Shown here in pieces: positions 38,311 through 47,457 of a DNA stretch of 64,000 nt. The DNA comes from Prevotella sp. (GTDB taxonomy: Bacteria; Bacteroidota; Bacteroidia; Bacteroidales; Bacteroidaceae). The notes below the pieces were generated by a model. The model ran no database searches. It was not told the origin of the DNA and saw only the letters and a list, made by a program, of their open reading frames with translations. The position numbers and the translations under genes were made by a program. The DNA is taken from contig JAFTFX010000006.1 in the NCBI GenBank assembly GCA_017458225.1, positions 1-64,000 of the forward strand. The letters are read 5' to 3'. Position 1 is the stretch's first letter. The number at the start of each line of letters is the position of its first letter.

Positions 38311-39816
38311 TTATTGATGCTGTTCACGAAGCAAGTCATTGACGGTCTTCACAGGATTGAATGTTCCTAGGGGCACTTCAACGAAGATTGTGTTCCAGTC
38401 ACTCATAGCACCGTTCCACAATCCTGGCAGCTCAAGTGCTTTCAGTTCTTTGCCCCCCTTCGACTTCGAAGAGATGAAGCCCGTTGTCTTGTCAACAAAA
38501 TCAGGAAGATTAAACGGCTTACCCTGATAGTCCTTCACTGCGCATACCAAATCAACGGGATTGAAGTGAGTACCCTTCGTAAACATCTCCATATAAGAAG
38601 CATTATTCACGTCAATCTGCGAGCTTTCAAGAATCTGCAACGAAACGGTGCCATCCTGATTATAGGTGAGGAACGGACCTCCACCCGGCTCGCCCACATT
38701 CTTTACAACGCCACACACACGCATGGGACGGTTCAGCTTACGGCGCAGATAGTCTGCATCAACTTTGTTACCCTTTGCATGACAGCAGAGACAATTCTCC
38801 ACAAAGTCGGCCATTTCCTTCAGTTCGGCATCGGTTGCGCCAGCATCTAGCTTATGCAGATAGTCAAAGGCTTTTTGCTGAAGAGTTACCAGAATGCCTG
38901 CGATGACCTGCTTCCACTCTACTGTTTCAGGCTTCAGACGATCGGGCACCACATTGTCGATATTCTTGATGAAGATGACATCGGCCTCAATCTCATTCAG
39001 ATTCTCAATGAGGGCACCATGACCACCTGGGCGGAACAACAGCGAACCGTCAGCTTCACGGAAGGGGGTGTTGTCAGGATTTGCAGCAACCGTATCGGTA
39101 GAAGGCTTCTGTTCTGAGAAAGTGATATCGTATTTTACATTGAACTTCTTTGCATAGCCGGCAGCTTTCTCTGCCACCTTTGCCTTGAAGAAATCCAGAT
39201 GCTCATGAGAAACCGTAAAATGAACATGAGCCTCACCGTTCGATGCGGCATAGAGGGCACCCTCTACCAGATGTTCTTCCATCGGAGTACGTGCACCTTC
39301 AGCATACTGATGGAACAGCAACATGCCCTTCGGCAACTGACCGTAGTTCAGACCTTCAGCCTTCAACATATTGGCAGCAACAGCTTTGTAGTTGCCAGCA
39401 GCCATTAGTTCTTTAATGCCCTTTCCCTCATTCTTGCGGCACACCTCGTCAAGAGCACCAAAGAATGCGAACTTTTCAATCTCTGCAAAATATTTCTTCT
39501 CGAAGTCGGTGGTAGGCACGTCGTAGTCGGCATCCACGAATGCAAACATATTCTTGAACATTCGGCTGGCAGCACCAGAGGCCGGTACGAACTTCACCAC
39601 ACGATGTCCCTTTCCTTTATATTGTTGCCAAGCCTCCACATAAGCCTTGCGCTCGTCTTGAGAGGGAGCCACAATGCCGTAACCCACTGCGGCTGCACCT
39701 TCGAGTTTCAGAAAGGGGAATCCCGTTTCAAACTGCTTTAACTGACTGCAAATCTGTTCTTCGCTGATACCGCGTTGAGCTATTTGCTTCAAATCGTTTT
39801 GTGATAACATATACAT
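38311..39816 (-). CDS. DUF4301-family protein
   Basis: The 501-residue protein resembles the Bacteroidetes family DUF4301 (recognised by eye from FVPASGAASRMFKNMFAF near residue 80 and FRPGGHGALIENLNEI near 270). The glycine-rich FRPGGHGAL stretch and the KNIDNVVPD segment look like a nucleotide-sugar or nucleotidyltransferase-type site, but no reaction is established. It is cytoplasmic, with no signal or membrane segments. Its start is ambiguous by two residues (39816 or 39810). It lies 18 nt upstream of rpiB and may share its transcript. Confidence 0.75.
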   Translation of the reverse strand: MYMLSQNDLKQIAQRGISEEQICSQLKQFETGFPFLKLEGAAAVGYGIVAPSQDERKAYVEAWQQYKGKGHRVVKFVPASGAASRMFKNMFAFVDADYDVPTTDFEKKYFAEIEKFAFFGALDEVCRKNEGKGIKELMAAGNYKAVAANMLKAEGLNYGQLPKGMLLFHQYAEGARTPMEEHLVEGALYAASNGEAHVHFTVSHEHLDFFKAKVAEKAAGYAKKFNVKYDITFSEQKPSTDTVAANPDNTPFREADGSLLFRPGGHGALIENLNEIEADVIFIKNIDNVVPDRLKPETVEWKQVIAGILVTLQQKAFDYLHKLDAGATDAELKEMADFVENCLCCHAKGNKVDADYLRRKLNRPMRVCGVVKNVGEPGGGPFLTYNQDGTVSLQILESSQIDVNNASYMEMFTKGTHFNPVDLVCAVKDYQGKPFNLPDFVDKTTGFISSKSKGGKELKALELPGLWNGAMSDWNTIFVEVPLGTFNPVKTVNDLLREQHQ

Positions 39817-39870
39817 TATTATTTTAGGTTAATGAATTTTTTAGTGACAGACATATTGGTTCATGAATTC

Positions 39871-41052
39871 TTACTGACAGAAATAATAATACCAGTAGGA
39901 ACTGCGGTAGTACTTATAAAGTTTTCCTTTTCTTACATAGCGGTCGGCTGACAGTCTCTTCAACTTCTGGAAATTATCCCAGTCTTCATCCATTGATGCA
40001 TCATGGAACTCCAATAGCGGATGACTTCGCAGATGAGTATAGAGGATGAGTGCCTCCTTGTAATGCTTGGGCAGCGGTCCCCGATAATGATGGGGCAACG
40101 TATCGCCTACGGCATAGTATTGTGGCAGCAGTTGCGCGAAGAGGTCAATCTTCTTATCGACGAGTAGCGCACAAAGGCGATAGTCATCGAACGTCTTGAT
40201 GCGAATGGAGTCTTTATCCAACAACTGGAAGAAACGCTCAGCAGAATTGACACCTACAGGTATGGCTCCAAGGTGTGCAAACATGTCGTCCCTTGACAAC
40301 AGCAACGGATAAGTTCCAACACCTGCACGCATGGGCAGCAAATCGGAGCCTTTTCCTACAACGGGGTATTCAAACAGGCATTGGCCGAGCGCATTTTTCT
40401 GCGAGAGTGCGTATGCCCTTAGCATCGTTAGCTGCGCATCGCTCTCATCTGATCTGTAGCCTGTGCGTAACACCTCTTCTATATGATCATGCGACAGCGC
40501 CATTTCAGCATGAGCCCTGAAATGCATCACGATATTGGTGTTGCCCAACCAAGCCACACAAAGCATCATGACACTCATCTCAAACAGGTTGATCCATGTT
40601 TGACGAGACTGGAGCTTTGAACGCTCACTCATCTCATCGTATGAATAAAGTTGCTTGAGTGTCCATATAGCTGCCCCCCAGAGAATAAGTATTAAAGGAA
40701 TGAGAATGCCCCAGCTGTGCAGCAACAGCCCTTCCTTCTGGTCAGGATTGATATCGCTGATCATCGCCAGCAGAAGTATGGAAGGAAGATACGTCAGAGC
40801 ATGAGAGTGCTTGTTCAGACGAACAAAATAGGCGACTGTCTGTTGTACGATGAGAAGAACCGCCGTAAGTATCAAAGCCCCAGCCAGCCGGTTATACGTC
40901 GTTTGACCACCACTCAGTATATGCTGAGCGATGGTTAGTAAATCTGCCTGGAACCAATAGAGCCAGGAGAACGAAAACAGCAAGAACACGATAGCACACA
41001 TCACCCTGACGGTGATGGTGCTATCTTTTCTATGAGGATTATGAAAATGCAT
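39871..41052 (-). CDS. Membrane protein, possibly DUF6057-like
   Basis: The 393-residue protein has four predicted transmembrane helices in the N-terminal half (about 18-38, 58-80, 86-98, 110-130) and perhaps a fifth near 155-170. A soluble helical C-terminal domain ends in the aromatic sequence YRSSYWYYYFCQ. The pattern recalls DUF6057 proteins of Bacteroidetes, though it seems shorter than I expect. The sequence LQSRQTWINLFEM follows the membrane part. Function unknown. It sits 38 nt downstream of glgB. Confidence 0.6.
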   Translation of the reverse strand: MHFHNPHRKDSTITVRVMCAIVFLLFSFSWLYWFQADLLTIAQHILSGGQTTYNRLAGALILTAVLLIVQQTVAYFVRLNKHSHALTYLPSILLLAMISDINPDQKEGLLLHSWGILIPLILILWGAAIWTLKQLYSYDEMSERSKLQSRQTWINLFEMSVMMLCVAWLGNTNIVMHFRAHAEMALSHDHIEEVLRTGYRSDESDAQLTMLRAYALSQKNALGQCLFEYPVVGKGSDLLPMRAGVGTYPLLLSRDDMFAHLGAIPVGVNSAERFFQLLDKDSIRIKTFDDYRLCALLVDKKIDLFAQLLPQYYAVGDTLPHHYRGPLPKHYKEALILYTHLRSHPLLEFHDASMDEDWDNFQKLKRLSADRYVRKGKLYKYYRSSYWYYYFCQ

Positions 41053-41090
41053 CAGTTCTTACTCAATACATACGTCGAACCGTAACAAAA

Positions 41091-43187
41091 TCAGTTTTTC
41101 TTCAATACCACAGCCGAACGAGCGGGAATGTACAACTTCAGCCACTCCTTGCGATCTTTTACATAGAGCGGATCGAAGTTGGTGAAGTGAGTAATGCTAT
41201 CGTCAGCAAAACCGTGTCCGCCGTACTGGGTGGCATCCGTATTCAGTACCACCTCGTAGCTGCCTGTCGGAACAAGGAAGCCGTAGTCGGTGAACGACTG
41301 TGTGGGTGAGAAGTTGAACACAAAGATGAGGTCGCCGCGCATAAAGGCCAGCACCTGGTCGCCGTCATTATGCCAGATTTCCACAACAGGCTTGTTCTGG
41401 AAGTTGCGCACACTCTTGATGACCTTCAGCATATCGCGGTCGAAGTCGCCCAACCAATGATAGCACAAATCCTTGTTGTCCACCAGGTTCCACTGGCGGC
41501 GTGCATACTTGTAGCTCCAGCCGTTGCCCTCCCGTGGGAAGTCGATCCATTCAGGATGTCCAAACTCATTACCCATGAAGTTCAGATAGCCACCATTGAT
41601 GGCTGCTGCCGTCACCAAGCGTATCATCTTGTGCAGGGCAATGCCACGCTCTGCCACACCATTGACATCTTTCTTGGCAAAATGCCAATACATATCGGCA
41701 TCAATCAGGCGGAAGATGATGGTCTTATCACCCACGAGTGCCTGGTCGTGACTCTCACAATAGCTGATGGTTTTCTCGTCAGGACGGCGGTTCTTCACCT
41801 CCCAGAATATCGAAGAGGGCTTCCAGTTCTCGTCGCTCTGTTCCTTGATGGTCTTGATCCAGTAGTCAGGGATGTTCATCGCCATACGGTAGTCGAAGCC
41901 ATAGCCGCCATCCTCAAACTTAGCAGCAAGACCAGGCATACCGCTCACCTCCTCGGCAATTGTGATAGCTTCAGGGTTCACCTCATGAATCAGACAGTTG
42001 GCCAGCGTCAGATAGCAGATGGCGTTGTCGTCCTCATGACCGTTGAAGTAGTCGCCATAACCTCCGAAGGCTTCGCCAAGACCGTGACTATAGTAAAGCA
42101 TCGAGGTGACACCATCGAAGCGGAAGCCGTCGAAGTGGAACTCCTCGAGCCAGTACTTACAATTGGAAAGCAGGAAGTGGAGCACGTCATCCTTGCCGTA
42201 ATCGAAGCAGAGCGAATCCCAAGCCGGATGCTCGTGGCGGTCGCCTGGATAGAAGAACTGGTTGGGGTCGCCGGCCAGGTTGCCCAAGCCTTCTACTTCG
42301 TTCTTCACTGCGTGAGAGTGCACAATATCCATGATGACCGAGATGCCCAGTTTGTGAGCCTCGTCGATGAGCGCCTTCAGCTCCTCAGGTGTGCCAAAGC
42401 GGCTTGAGGGAGCGAAGAACGACGATACATGATAGCCAAACGAGCCATAGTAGGGATGCTCCTGAATGGCCATCACCTGAATAGCATTATAGCCGTCCTT
42501 AGCCACACGCGGCAGCACATTCAGGCGGAACTCCTCGTAGGTTCCAACCTTCTCGGCATCCTCGCCCATACCCACGTGGCACTCATAAATGAGCAATGGG
42601 TTCTTCTTCGGCTTAAAGCCAGCTTTCTTCCATACGTAGGGAGTCTTGGGGTTCCACACCTGAGCAGAGAAAATCTTCGTCTGGTCGTCCTGAACAACAC
42701 GACGACACCAAGCTGGAATGCGCTCGCCTTCGCCACCGTTCCACTTCACCTTCATCTTATAGAGCTGTCCATGCTGCAGGTCTTTGTCCTTCAGCTTCAG
42801 TTCCCAGTTGCCTGTGCCCTCGATGCGCTTGCAACGGTAGTGCTCGTCTTCTTTCCAGTCGTTGAAATCACCAATCAGATAAATGTCCGTAGCATTGGGA
42901 GCCCACTCGCGGAACACCCATCCACGTGTCTGCTTGTGAAGTCCGAAGTAGAGATGTCCTGTAGCGAAGTCGCTAAGGGTCTTCTTGCCATTCTTGGTCA
43001 GCTGACCGATCTTCCAGAGTGCGTGCTCATGACGGCCGCGGATGGCATCTTCAAAGGGTTCCAGCCAAGAGTCGTTCTGCACCAGTCCGATATGGGTGGG
43101 CTGAACCTCTGCAACTTTCTTTACTTGGGGTTTCTTTGAAGGCGCTTTCTCCTGAGCGGCTTTCTTCGTGGTTTTATTCTCTGCCAT
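41091..43187 (-). CDS. glgB: 1,4-alpha-glucan branching enzyme (GBE1-like)
   Basis: This enzyme introduces alpha-1,6 branches into glycogen. The 698-residue protein has a Lys/Ala-rich N-terminal extension (about 1-28), a CBM48 domain (about 60-165: FGLHKQTRGWVFREWAPNAT), a GH13 catalytic domain with nucleophile Asp in FRFDGVTSMLY, acid Glu in TIAEEVSGM and YCESHDQALVG, and a C-terminal beta domain. The motif details (CHVGMGEDAEKVGTY, EFHFDGFRFDG) are closer to eukaryotic GBE1 than to the E. coli GlgB form. A YhcH gene lies 5 nt upstream. Confidence 0.94.
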   Translation of the reverse strand: MAENKTTKKAAQEKAPSKKPQVKKVAEVQPTHIGLVQNDSWLEPFEDAIRGRHEHALWKIGQLTKNGKKTLSDFATGHLYFGLHKQTRGWVFREWAPNATDIYLIGDFNDWKEDEHYRCKRIEGTGNWELKLKDKDLQHGQLYKMKVKWNGGEGERIPAWCRRVVQDDQTKIFSAQVWNPKTPYVWKKAGFKPKKNPLLIYECHVGMGEDAEKVGTYEEFRLNVLPRVAKDGYNAIQVMAIQEHPYYGSFGYHVSSFFAPSSRFGTPEELKALIDEAHKLGISVIMDIVHSHAVKNEVEGLGNLAGDPNQFFYPGDRHEHPAWDSLCFDYGKDDVLHFLLSNCKYWLEEFHFDGFRFDGVTSMLYYSHGLGEAFGGYGDYFNGHEDDNAICYLTLANCLIHEVNPEAITIAEEVSGMPGLAAKFEDGGYGFDYRMAMNIPDYWIKTIKEQSDENWKPSSIFWEVKNRRPDEKTISYCESHDQALVGDKTIIFRLIDADMYWHFAKKDVNGVAERGIALHKMIRLVTAAAINGGYLNFMGNEFGHPEWIDFPREGNGWSYKYARRQWNLVDNKDLCYHWLGDFDRDMLKVIKSVRNFQNKPVVEIWHNDGDQVLAFMRGDLIFVFNFSPTQSFTDYGFLVPTGSYEVVLNTDATQYGGHGFADDSITHFTNFDPLYVKDRKEWLKLYIPARSAVVLKKN

Positions 43188-43192
43188 AGCAA

Positions 43193-43642
43193 TTACATTA
43201 CTTTAACTTTGAAAATAGCTTTCTTAATCTCTGGGTTCATGGAAATGCAGGGCGCATGTCCATCCTGTGGGAAGAAGATGGCAAACATGCCCGGCTGGCA
43301 GTCTACGAAGCTCTCGGCCATCAGGTCGCCATACTTCGTGATGTCTTTCTCTTCGTTGTAGGGTGTCTCCGGCAGACGGCACAGCGGTGTATAGCCGTAG
43401 GTCTCAGGTCCGTCGAGGGGAATCTGGATGTCAATCATCTTGACGTGCGTCTCAAGGATGGCTTCGTCTGGGGTGCGTCCCTTAGCGGTGGTGATGTTAA
43501 CAAACAGGTCGCCGCCCTTGATGGCATGCTTGCCTGCTTCCAGCGCATTCAGATCATTCTTTTTCAGAAAATCCACTACGTCCTTGAAGAGTGGATTCAG
43601 TGCCTCGTACTTGGCGAGGTTGTCGAGCGTGTCGATTACCAT
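43193..43642 (-). CDS. YhcH/YjgK/YiaL-family protein
   Basis: The 149-residue cupin-like protein belongs to the YhcH/YjgK/YiaL (DUF386, EbgC) family: HVKMIDIQIPLDGPETYGY near residue 88 and FAIFFPQDGHAPCI near 125 carry the conserved His and acidic residues that bind a metal. Family members are linked to sugar or sialic-acid metabolism, but the reaction is unclear. It is 5 nt upstream of glgB, so co-transcription is likely. Confidence 0.88.
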   Translation of the reverse strand: MVIDTLDNLAKYEALNPLFKDVVDFLKKNDLNALEAGKHAIKGGDLFVNITTAKGRTPDEAILETHVKMIDIQIPLDGPETYGYTPLCRLPETPYNEEKDITKYGDLMAESFVDCQPGMFAIFFPQDGHAPCISMNPEIKKAIFKVKVM

Positions 43643-43696
43643 AACTGTTTTGTTTGATTAGATTTATAAGTTTACTGTCTACTTCTTTACTTGCTA

Positions 43697-44812
43697 TTAC
43701 TTGTCTACTTGTCTTTTTCCGTAGACATACGTTCCTTGGGCAACGATGGTGCCATCGCGATCTTTCTCAACGAACTTGCCGTCGCGCCTTCCTTCGTAGT
43801 AGGAACCTTCAAAGCGTTTGCCGTCCTTTGTCTCCTCAATGGCACTTCCATGTCGTTTGCCGTTCACGTAGGTAGCCTTGAATTTCGAGCCGTCAGCCAG
43901 ATGGCCAATGCACACACCTTCAGGTTGTCCGCTCTTGAATTGGCCGTCAACCACATCGCCGGCCTTTGTCGTCAGTTTGCCTTTCCCGTTGGGTTGGTCG
44001 TTCTTCCATTCGCCAGTATACGTGTCGCCATTGCTCCACACGAGCGTTCCCTGTCCGTGCTTGGCACCATCAAGGAACTGTCCTGTGTATTTGTCGCCGT
44101 TGGCATAGTTGAAGATGCCCATTCCGCTTCGCTCGCCTTCCTTGTAGTCGCCTTCGTAGACATCGCCGTTTACGAAGCGATAGATGCCTTTTCCGTGCAT
44201 CAAATCGGCTGAGAACTGACCTACATAGACATCGCCGTTAGCATATTTATAGCTACCTTTTCCAGACTTAAGGCCGTTGCTCCACGTGCCGTCGTAGACG
44301 CTGCCGTCTCCCCATACGAAGCGACCCTTGCCGCTCTTTTTGTCGTTCTTCCATTCGCCGGTGTAGTAGGCACCGCTGGCAAAGGTGTAGACACCACTTC
44401 CGTCACGTTCATTGTTGCGCCAGTTGCCGTCATACTTGTCACCATTATAATAATACATGACTCCGTGTCCCTGCTGAACGTCGCGATACCACAAGCCCAC
44501 ATATTTATTGTTGGTTGAAAAATAATAGGTTCCTATACCGTGCTGATGGTCTTGCATCCACTCGCCTTCATAGCGTTCGCCGTCGGCAAACGTATAGACA
44601 CCAAAGCCCTGACGCTTGCCTTTCACATAGATGCCCTTGAACGAGTCGCCATCCTTCCATTTCGTCTCACCCTTTCCGTGAGGCTTGCCGGCCATCATCT
44701 CACCCTTGTATTCTCCGCCGTCCTTCGTGACGCACGAGCCCAGCGAAATCTTCTGGGCATTTGCAGCCAGAGAGATGAAAGCCAATGATATGATAAATAT
44801 ATAACGTTTCAA
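43697..44812 (-). CDS. Secreted protein built of MORN repeats
   Basis: The 371-residue product has a signal peptide ending near ANAQ (residue 20). The rest is about 14 MORN repeats of roughly 23 residues with the GxxYxGxW pattern (for example GERYEGEWMQDHQHGIGTYYF). MORN repeats form an elongated beta structure that binds lipids or proteins. No enzyme domain is present. It is probably periplasmic or surface exposed. A TAATTTTG -7 box (minus strand, 44838-44845) lies upstream. Confidence 0.9.
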   Translation of the reverse strand: MKRYIFIISLAFISLAANAQKISLGSCVTKDGGEYKGEMMAGKPHGKGETKWKDGDSFKGIYVKGKRQGFGVYTFADGERYEGEWMQDHQHGIGTYYFSTNNKYVGLWYRDVQQGHGVMYYYNGDKYDGNWRNNERDGSGVYTFASGAYYTGEWKNDKKSGKGRFVWGDGSVYDGTWSNGLKSGKGSYKYANGDVYVGQFSADLMHGKGIYRFVNGDVYEGDYKEGERSGMGIFNYANGDKYTGQFLDGAKHGQGTLVWSNGDTYTGEWKNDQPNGKGKLTTKAGDVVDGQFKSGQPEGVCIGHLADGSKFKATYVNGKRHGSAIEETKDGKRFEGSYYEGRRDGKFVEKDRDGTIVAQGTYVYGKRQVDK

Positions 44813-44940
44813 AGTATTCTTCTATTAATTAATCGCCCAAAATTACGAAAAAAAGCCGAATGTGCCAAGAATAGCGATGCAATATGTACAGATTATTAGT
44901 TTTTTTAACTGAAAATTTCCATCATTTGCCAATTATTTTC

Positions 44941-44953
44941 TACCTTTGCACAC
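44941..44953 (+). promoter_or_regulatory. -7 box immediately before the aguA start codon
   Basis: TACCTTTG at 44941-44948 ends 5 nt before the ATG at 44954, which predicts a leader of about 2 nt. A TTTC at 44916-44919 is a weak -33 candidate (21-nt spacing). Confidence 0.55.
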
Positions 44954-45934
44954 ATGATTAACAACAACGACTACCGATTACCTGCTGAATGGGAACCGCA
45001 AAGCGGCATTCAGTTGACTTGGCCGCACAGCAATACTGACTGGGCACCGATGCTCAAGAAAATTGAGACCACCTACAGCCAGATGTCGCAGGCGATTCAG
45101 AGGTTTGAGCCGCTGCTGATTGTTGGCCCCCCATCGAACGACACGTGGGCACGCGATCACGGATTCATCACACTGGTGAGCGACAGCGGTCTGCCCCCTC
45201 GCCTACTCGACTTCAAGTTCAACGGATGGGGCGAGAAGTTTCCTTCGCGTCTCGACAACGCCATCAACCGCCGCCTTTATGACGAAGGACGCTTCAACGG
45301 CGAATATGTTGACCACCTTGATTTCGTACTCGAAGGTGGAAGTATTGAGAGTGATGGCTGCGGCACCATCTTCACAACCTCCTGTTGCCTGATGGCTCCC
45401 CACCGCAACCAGCCGCTTAGCCGCGAGGAAATTGAAGAGCGGCTGAAGGAATACCTGTGTGCCAAACGGGTGATTTGGATTGACCACGGAAGTCTGACTG
45501 GCGACGATACCGACGGGCATATAGACACTCTGGTGCGCATTTGTCCTGACGATACGCTGCTCTATGTGGGTTGCACGGACGAGAAGGACGAACAATACGA
45601 AGGGCTGCTGAAGATGAAAGAGCAGCTGAAGACTTTCCGTACGCTCGACGGTCGCCCCTATCGGTTGGTGGAACTGCCAATGCCGCGCCCCACATACGGC
45701 CCAGACCACGAGCGACTGCCTGCCACATACGCCAACTTCCTTATCATGAACAGAGCGGTGCTCTGCCCCACCTACAACCAGCCGGACAACGATCAGCGAG
45801 CCCTGCAGCTGCTGCAAGAGGTGTTTCCTGACCGCGAAGTGGTGGGCATAGACTGTCGACCGGTCATTCGCCAGCACGGTTCGCTCCACTGTTGTACTAT
45901 GCAATTCCCACAAGGAGTATATATCAACCACTAA
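44954..45934 (+). CDS. aguA: Agmatine deiminase
   Basis: AguA converts agmatine to N-carbamoylputrescine and ammonia, the first step of agmatine-dependent putrescine synthesis. The 326-residue protein shows the guanidino-group modifying features: NDTWARDHGF (near 62), DHGSLTGDDTDGHIDTLVR (near 178) and the catalytic Cys in GSLHCCTMQFP at the C-terminus. The next gene starts 4 nt later and encodes the second enzyme of the pathway. The transcript appears nearly leaderless. Confidence 0.95.
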   Translation: MINNNDYRLPAEWEPQSGIQLTWPHSNTDWAPMLKKIETTYSQMSQAIQRFEPLLIVGPPSNDTWARDHGFITLVSDSGLPPRLLDFKFNGWGEKFPSRLDNAINRRLYDEGRFNGEYVDHLDFVLEGGSIESDGCGTIFTTSCCLMAPHRNQPLSREEIEERLKEYLCAKRVIWIDHGSLTGDDTDGHIDTLVRICPDDTLLYVGCTDEKDEQYEGLLKMKEQLKTFRTLDGRPYRLVELPMPRPTYGPDHERLPATYANFLIMNRAVLCPTYNQPDNDQRALQLLQEVFPDREVVGIDCRPVIRQHGSLHCCTMQFPQGVYINH

Positions 45935-45938
45935 GATT

Positions 45939-46823
45939 ATGAAAGAACTGAACATAGGATTTCTGCAACAGCACAATGTTGCAGGCACCGCCAACAACAT
46001 TCATCGCCTCACAGAAGGCATTCGCGATTTGGCTCGTCGAGGTGCCGAACTAATTGTTTTACAGGAGCTGCACAACTCACTGTATTTCTGTCAGATAGAG
46101 AGCGTCGACAATTTTGATTTGGCAGAACCGATTCCTGGCCCTTCCACCCAACTCTACGGAGCATTGGCGAAGGAACTGGGTGTTGTTCTCGTAACATCGC
46201 TCTTTGAGCGTCGTGCACCAGGACTTTATCACAATACGGCCGTTGTTTTCGAGAAAGACGGCACCATTGCCGGCAAGTATCGCAAGATGCACATTCCTGA
46301 CGATCCTGCCTACTATGAGAAATTCTATTTCACCCCTGGCGACCTTGGCTTTCATCCTATTCAGACAAGCGTAGGATGGCTGGGCGTTCTTGTATGCTGG
46401 GATCAGTGGTACCCTGAAGCAGCACGTCTGATGGCACTTCAAGGAGCCGAAATACTGATTTATCCTACAGCTATCGGTTATGAGAGCAGCGACATACCCG
46501 ACGAGCAACAACGTCAGCGCATAGCTTGGCAAACGGTGATGCGTGGTCATGCTGTAGCTAACGGGCTACCAGTCGTTGCAGTCAATCGCGTGGGACACGA
46601 ACCTGATCCAAGCCACCAGACGAATGGCATACAGTTCTGGGGTACGTCGTTCGTCTGTGGCCCTCAGGGTGAAATTCATTACGAGGCATCTACCGATGAA
46701 GAAGAAAGCATCATCGTATCCATTGATATGCACCGTGCTGAGCAGGTGCGTCGCTGGTGGCCTTTCCTGCGCGACCGCCGCATTGACAGCTACGAACAGC
46801 TGACACGCCGCTTCATTGACTAA
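45939..46823 (+). CDS. aguB: N-carbamoylputrescine amidase
   Basis: AguB hydrolyses N-carbamoylputrescine to putrescine, CO2 and ammonia. The 294-residue nitrilase-superfamily protein has the Glu-Lys-Cys triad: LQELHNSLYF, KYRKMHIPDD (Lys near 111) and VLVCWDQWYPEAAR (Cys near 152). It is coupled to aguA (4-nt gap). Together they give agmatine to putrescine, and the polyamine fits the envelope and growth needs of Bacteroidales. Confidence 0.95.
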   Translation: MKELNIGFLQQHNVAGTANNIHRLTEGIRDLARRGAELIVLQELHNSLYFCQIESVDNFDLAEPIPGPSTQLYGALAKELGVVLVTSLFERRAPGLYHNTAVVFEKDGTIAGKYRKMHIPDDPAYYEKFYFTPGDLGFHPIQTSVGWLGVLVCWDQWYPEAARLMALQGAEILIYPTAIGYESSDIPDEQQRQRIAWQTVMRGHAVANGLPVVAVNRVGHEPDPSHQTNGIQFWGTSFVCGPQGEIHYEASTDEEESIIVSIDMHRAEQVRRWWPFLRDRRIDSYEQLTRRFID

Positions 46824-46866
46824 ACACTTCTTGGAGTATTTCAGTTAAATCCCATGAGTATTTGCA

Positions 46867-46887
46867 TCAAACTCTCTGAGAGTTTGA
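46867..46887. terminator. Perfect short hairpin between convergent genes
   Basis: TCAAACTCT (46867-46875) and AGAGTTTGA (46879-46887) form a 9-bp stem with a 3-nt loop, between the convergent aguB and HIT genes. No clear T tract follows on either strand, so termination is only likely. Confidence 0.5.
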
Positions 46888-46892
46888 CGTTC

Positions 46893-47318
46893 TTACAGGA
46901 AGCGACGAATTTCGTCGATCATTTGTTGATACTCAGCATTGCTGAGATACACCTTTCCTGGATTCATCTGGAACGTGCCTCCATAATCAGGACCGTCGAC
47001 ATATTTCGGAGCCAAATGGAAATGCAGGTGTGAAAGTTTGTCGCTATAGGCACCATAGTTGATTTTCTCTGGATTGAAAGCCTTCTGCATAGCTCGTGTA
47101 ACACGGGCCACATCGGCCATGAAGGCATTGCGCTCATCATCAGAGAGCTCGTTCAGGTCGTTCACATGTCCATTGTAAGCCACCAGACAACGACCACGAT
47201 AGGTCTGCTCCTTAAAAAGGAAGGCGCGTGAAACACTCAAAGGACAGATTTCAATCATCAGATCGTGAAGCGTCTGATTGTTCGTGCAATAAAGGCACTG
47301 TTGGGGATCACTATACAT
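46893..47318 (-). CDS. HIT-family nucleotide-binding protein
   Basis: The 141-residue protein contains the histidine-triad motif HLHFHLAPKY near residue 97, in which His residues act on nucleoside phosphoramidates and related nucleotides. CLYC near the N-terminus resembles zinc-binding or GalT-like HIT variants. Hydrolase or transferase substrate cannot be fixed. Convergent with aguB; its promoter region lies in the 139-bp gap before kdsB. Confidence 0.88.
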   Translation of the reverse strand: MYSDPQQCLYCTNNQTLHDLMIEICPLSVSRAFLFKEQTYRGRCLVAYNGHVNDLNELSDDERNAFMADVARVTRAMQKAFNPEKINYGAYSDKLSHLHFHLAPKYVDGPDYGGTFQMNPGKVYLSNAEYQQMIDEIRRFL

Positions 47319-47422
47319 AAGAATAATGTGTTTAGAGATTAGTATCTTGATGCAAAAGTAGGCATTTTAGCTGAACCCTGCAAACGTTTTGACGGTTTTT
47401 TGCAGACAAAACTCGCTTGCCG

Positions 47423-47453
47423 TTTGGAGTTTAAAAATAAAGTTGTACCTTTG
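47423..47453 (+). promoter_or_regulatory. Canonical promoter abutting the kdsB start codon
   Basis: TTTG (47423-47426) and TACCTTTG (47446-47453) are spaced by 19 nt. The ATG at 47458 is 4 nt after the -7 box, where transcription should begin, so the mRNA is probably leaderless. Confidence 0.75.
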
Positions 47454-47457
47454 CATC

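Noticed and set aside
41370..42407. 345-codon open frame on the plus strand
   Set aside because: It is antisense to glgB; the codon pattern follows that of glgB and there is no product I can recognise.
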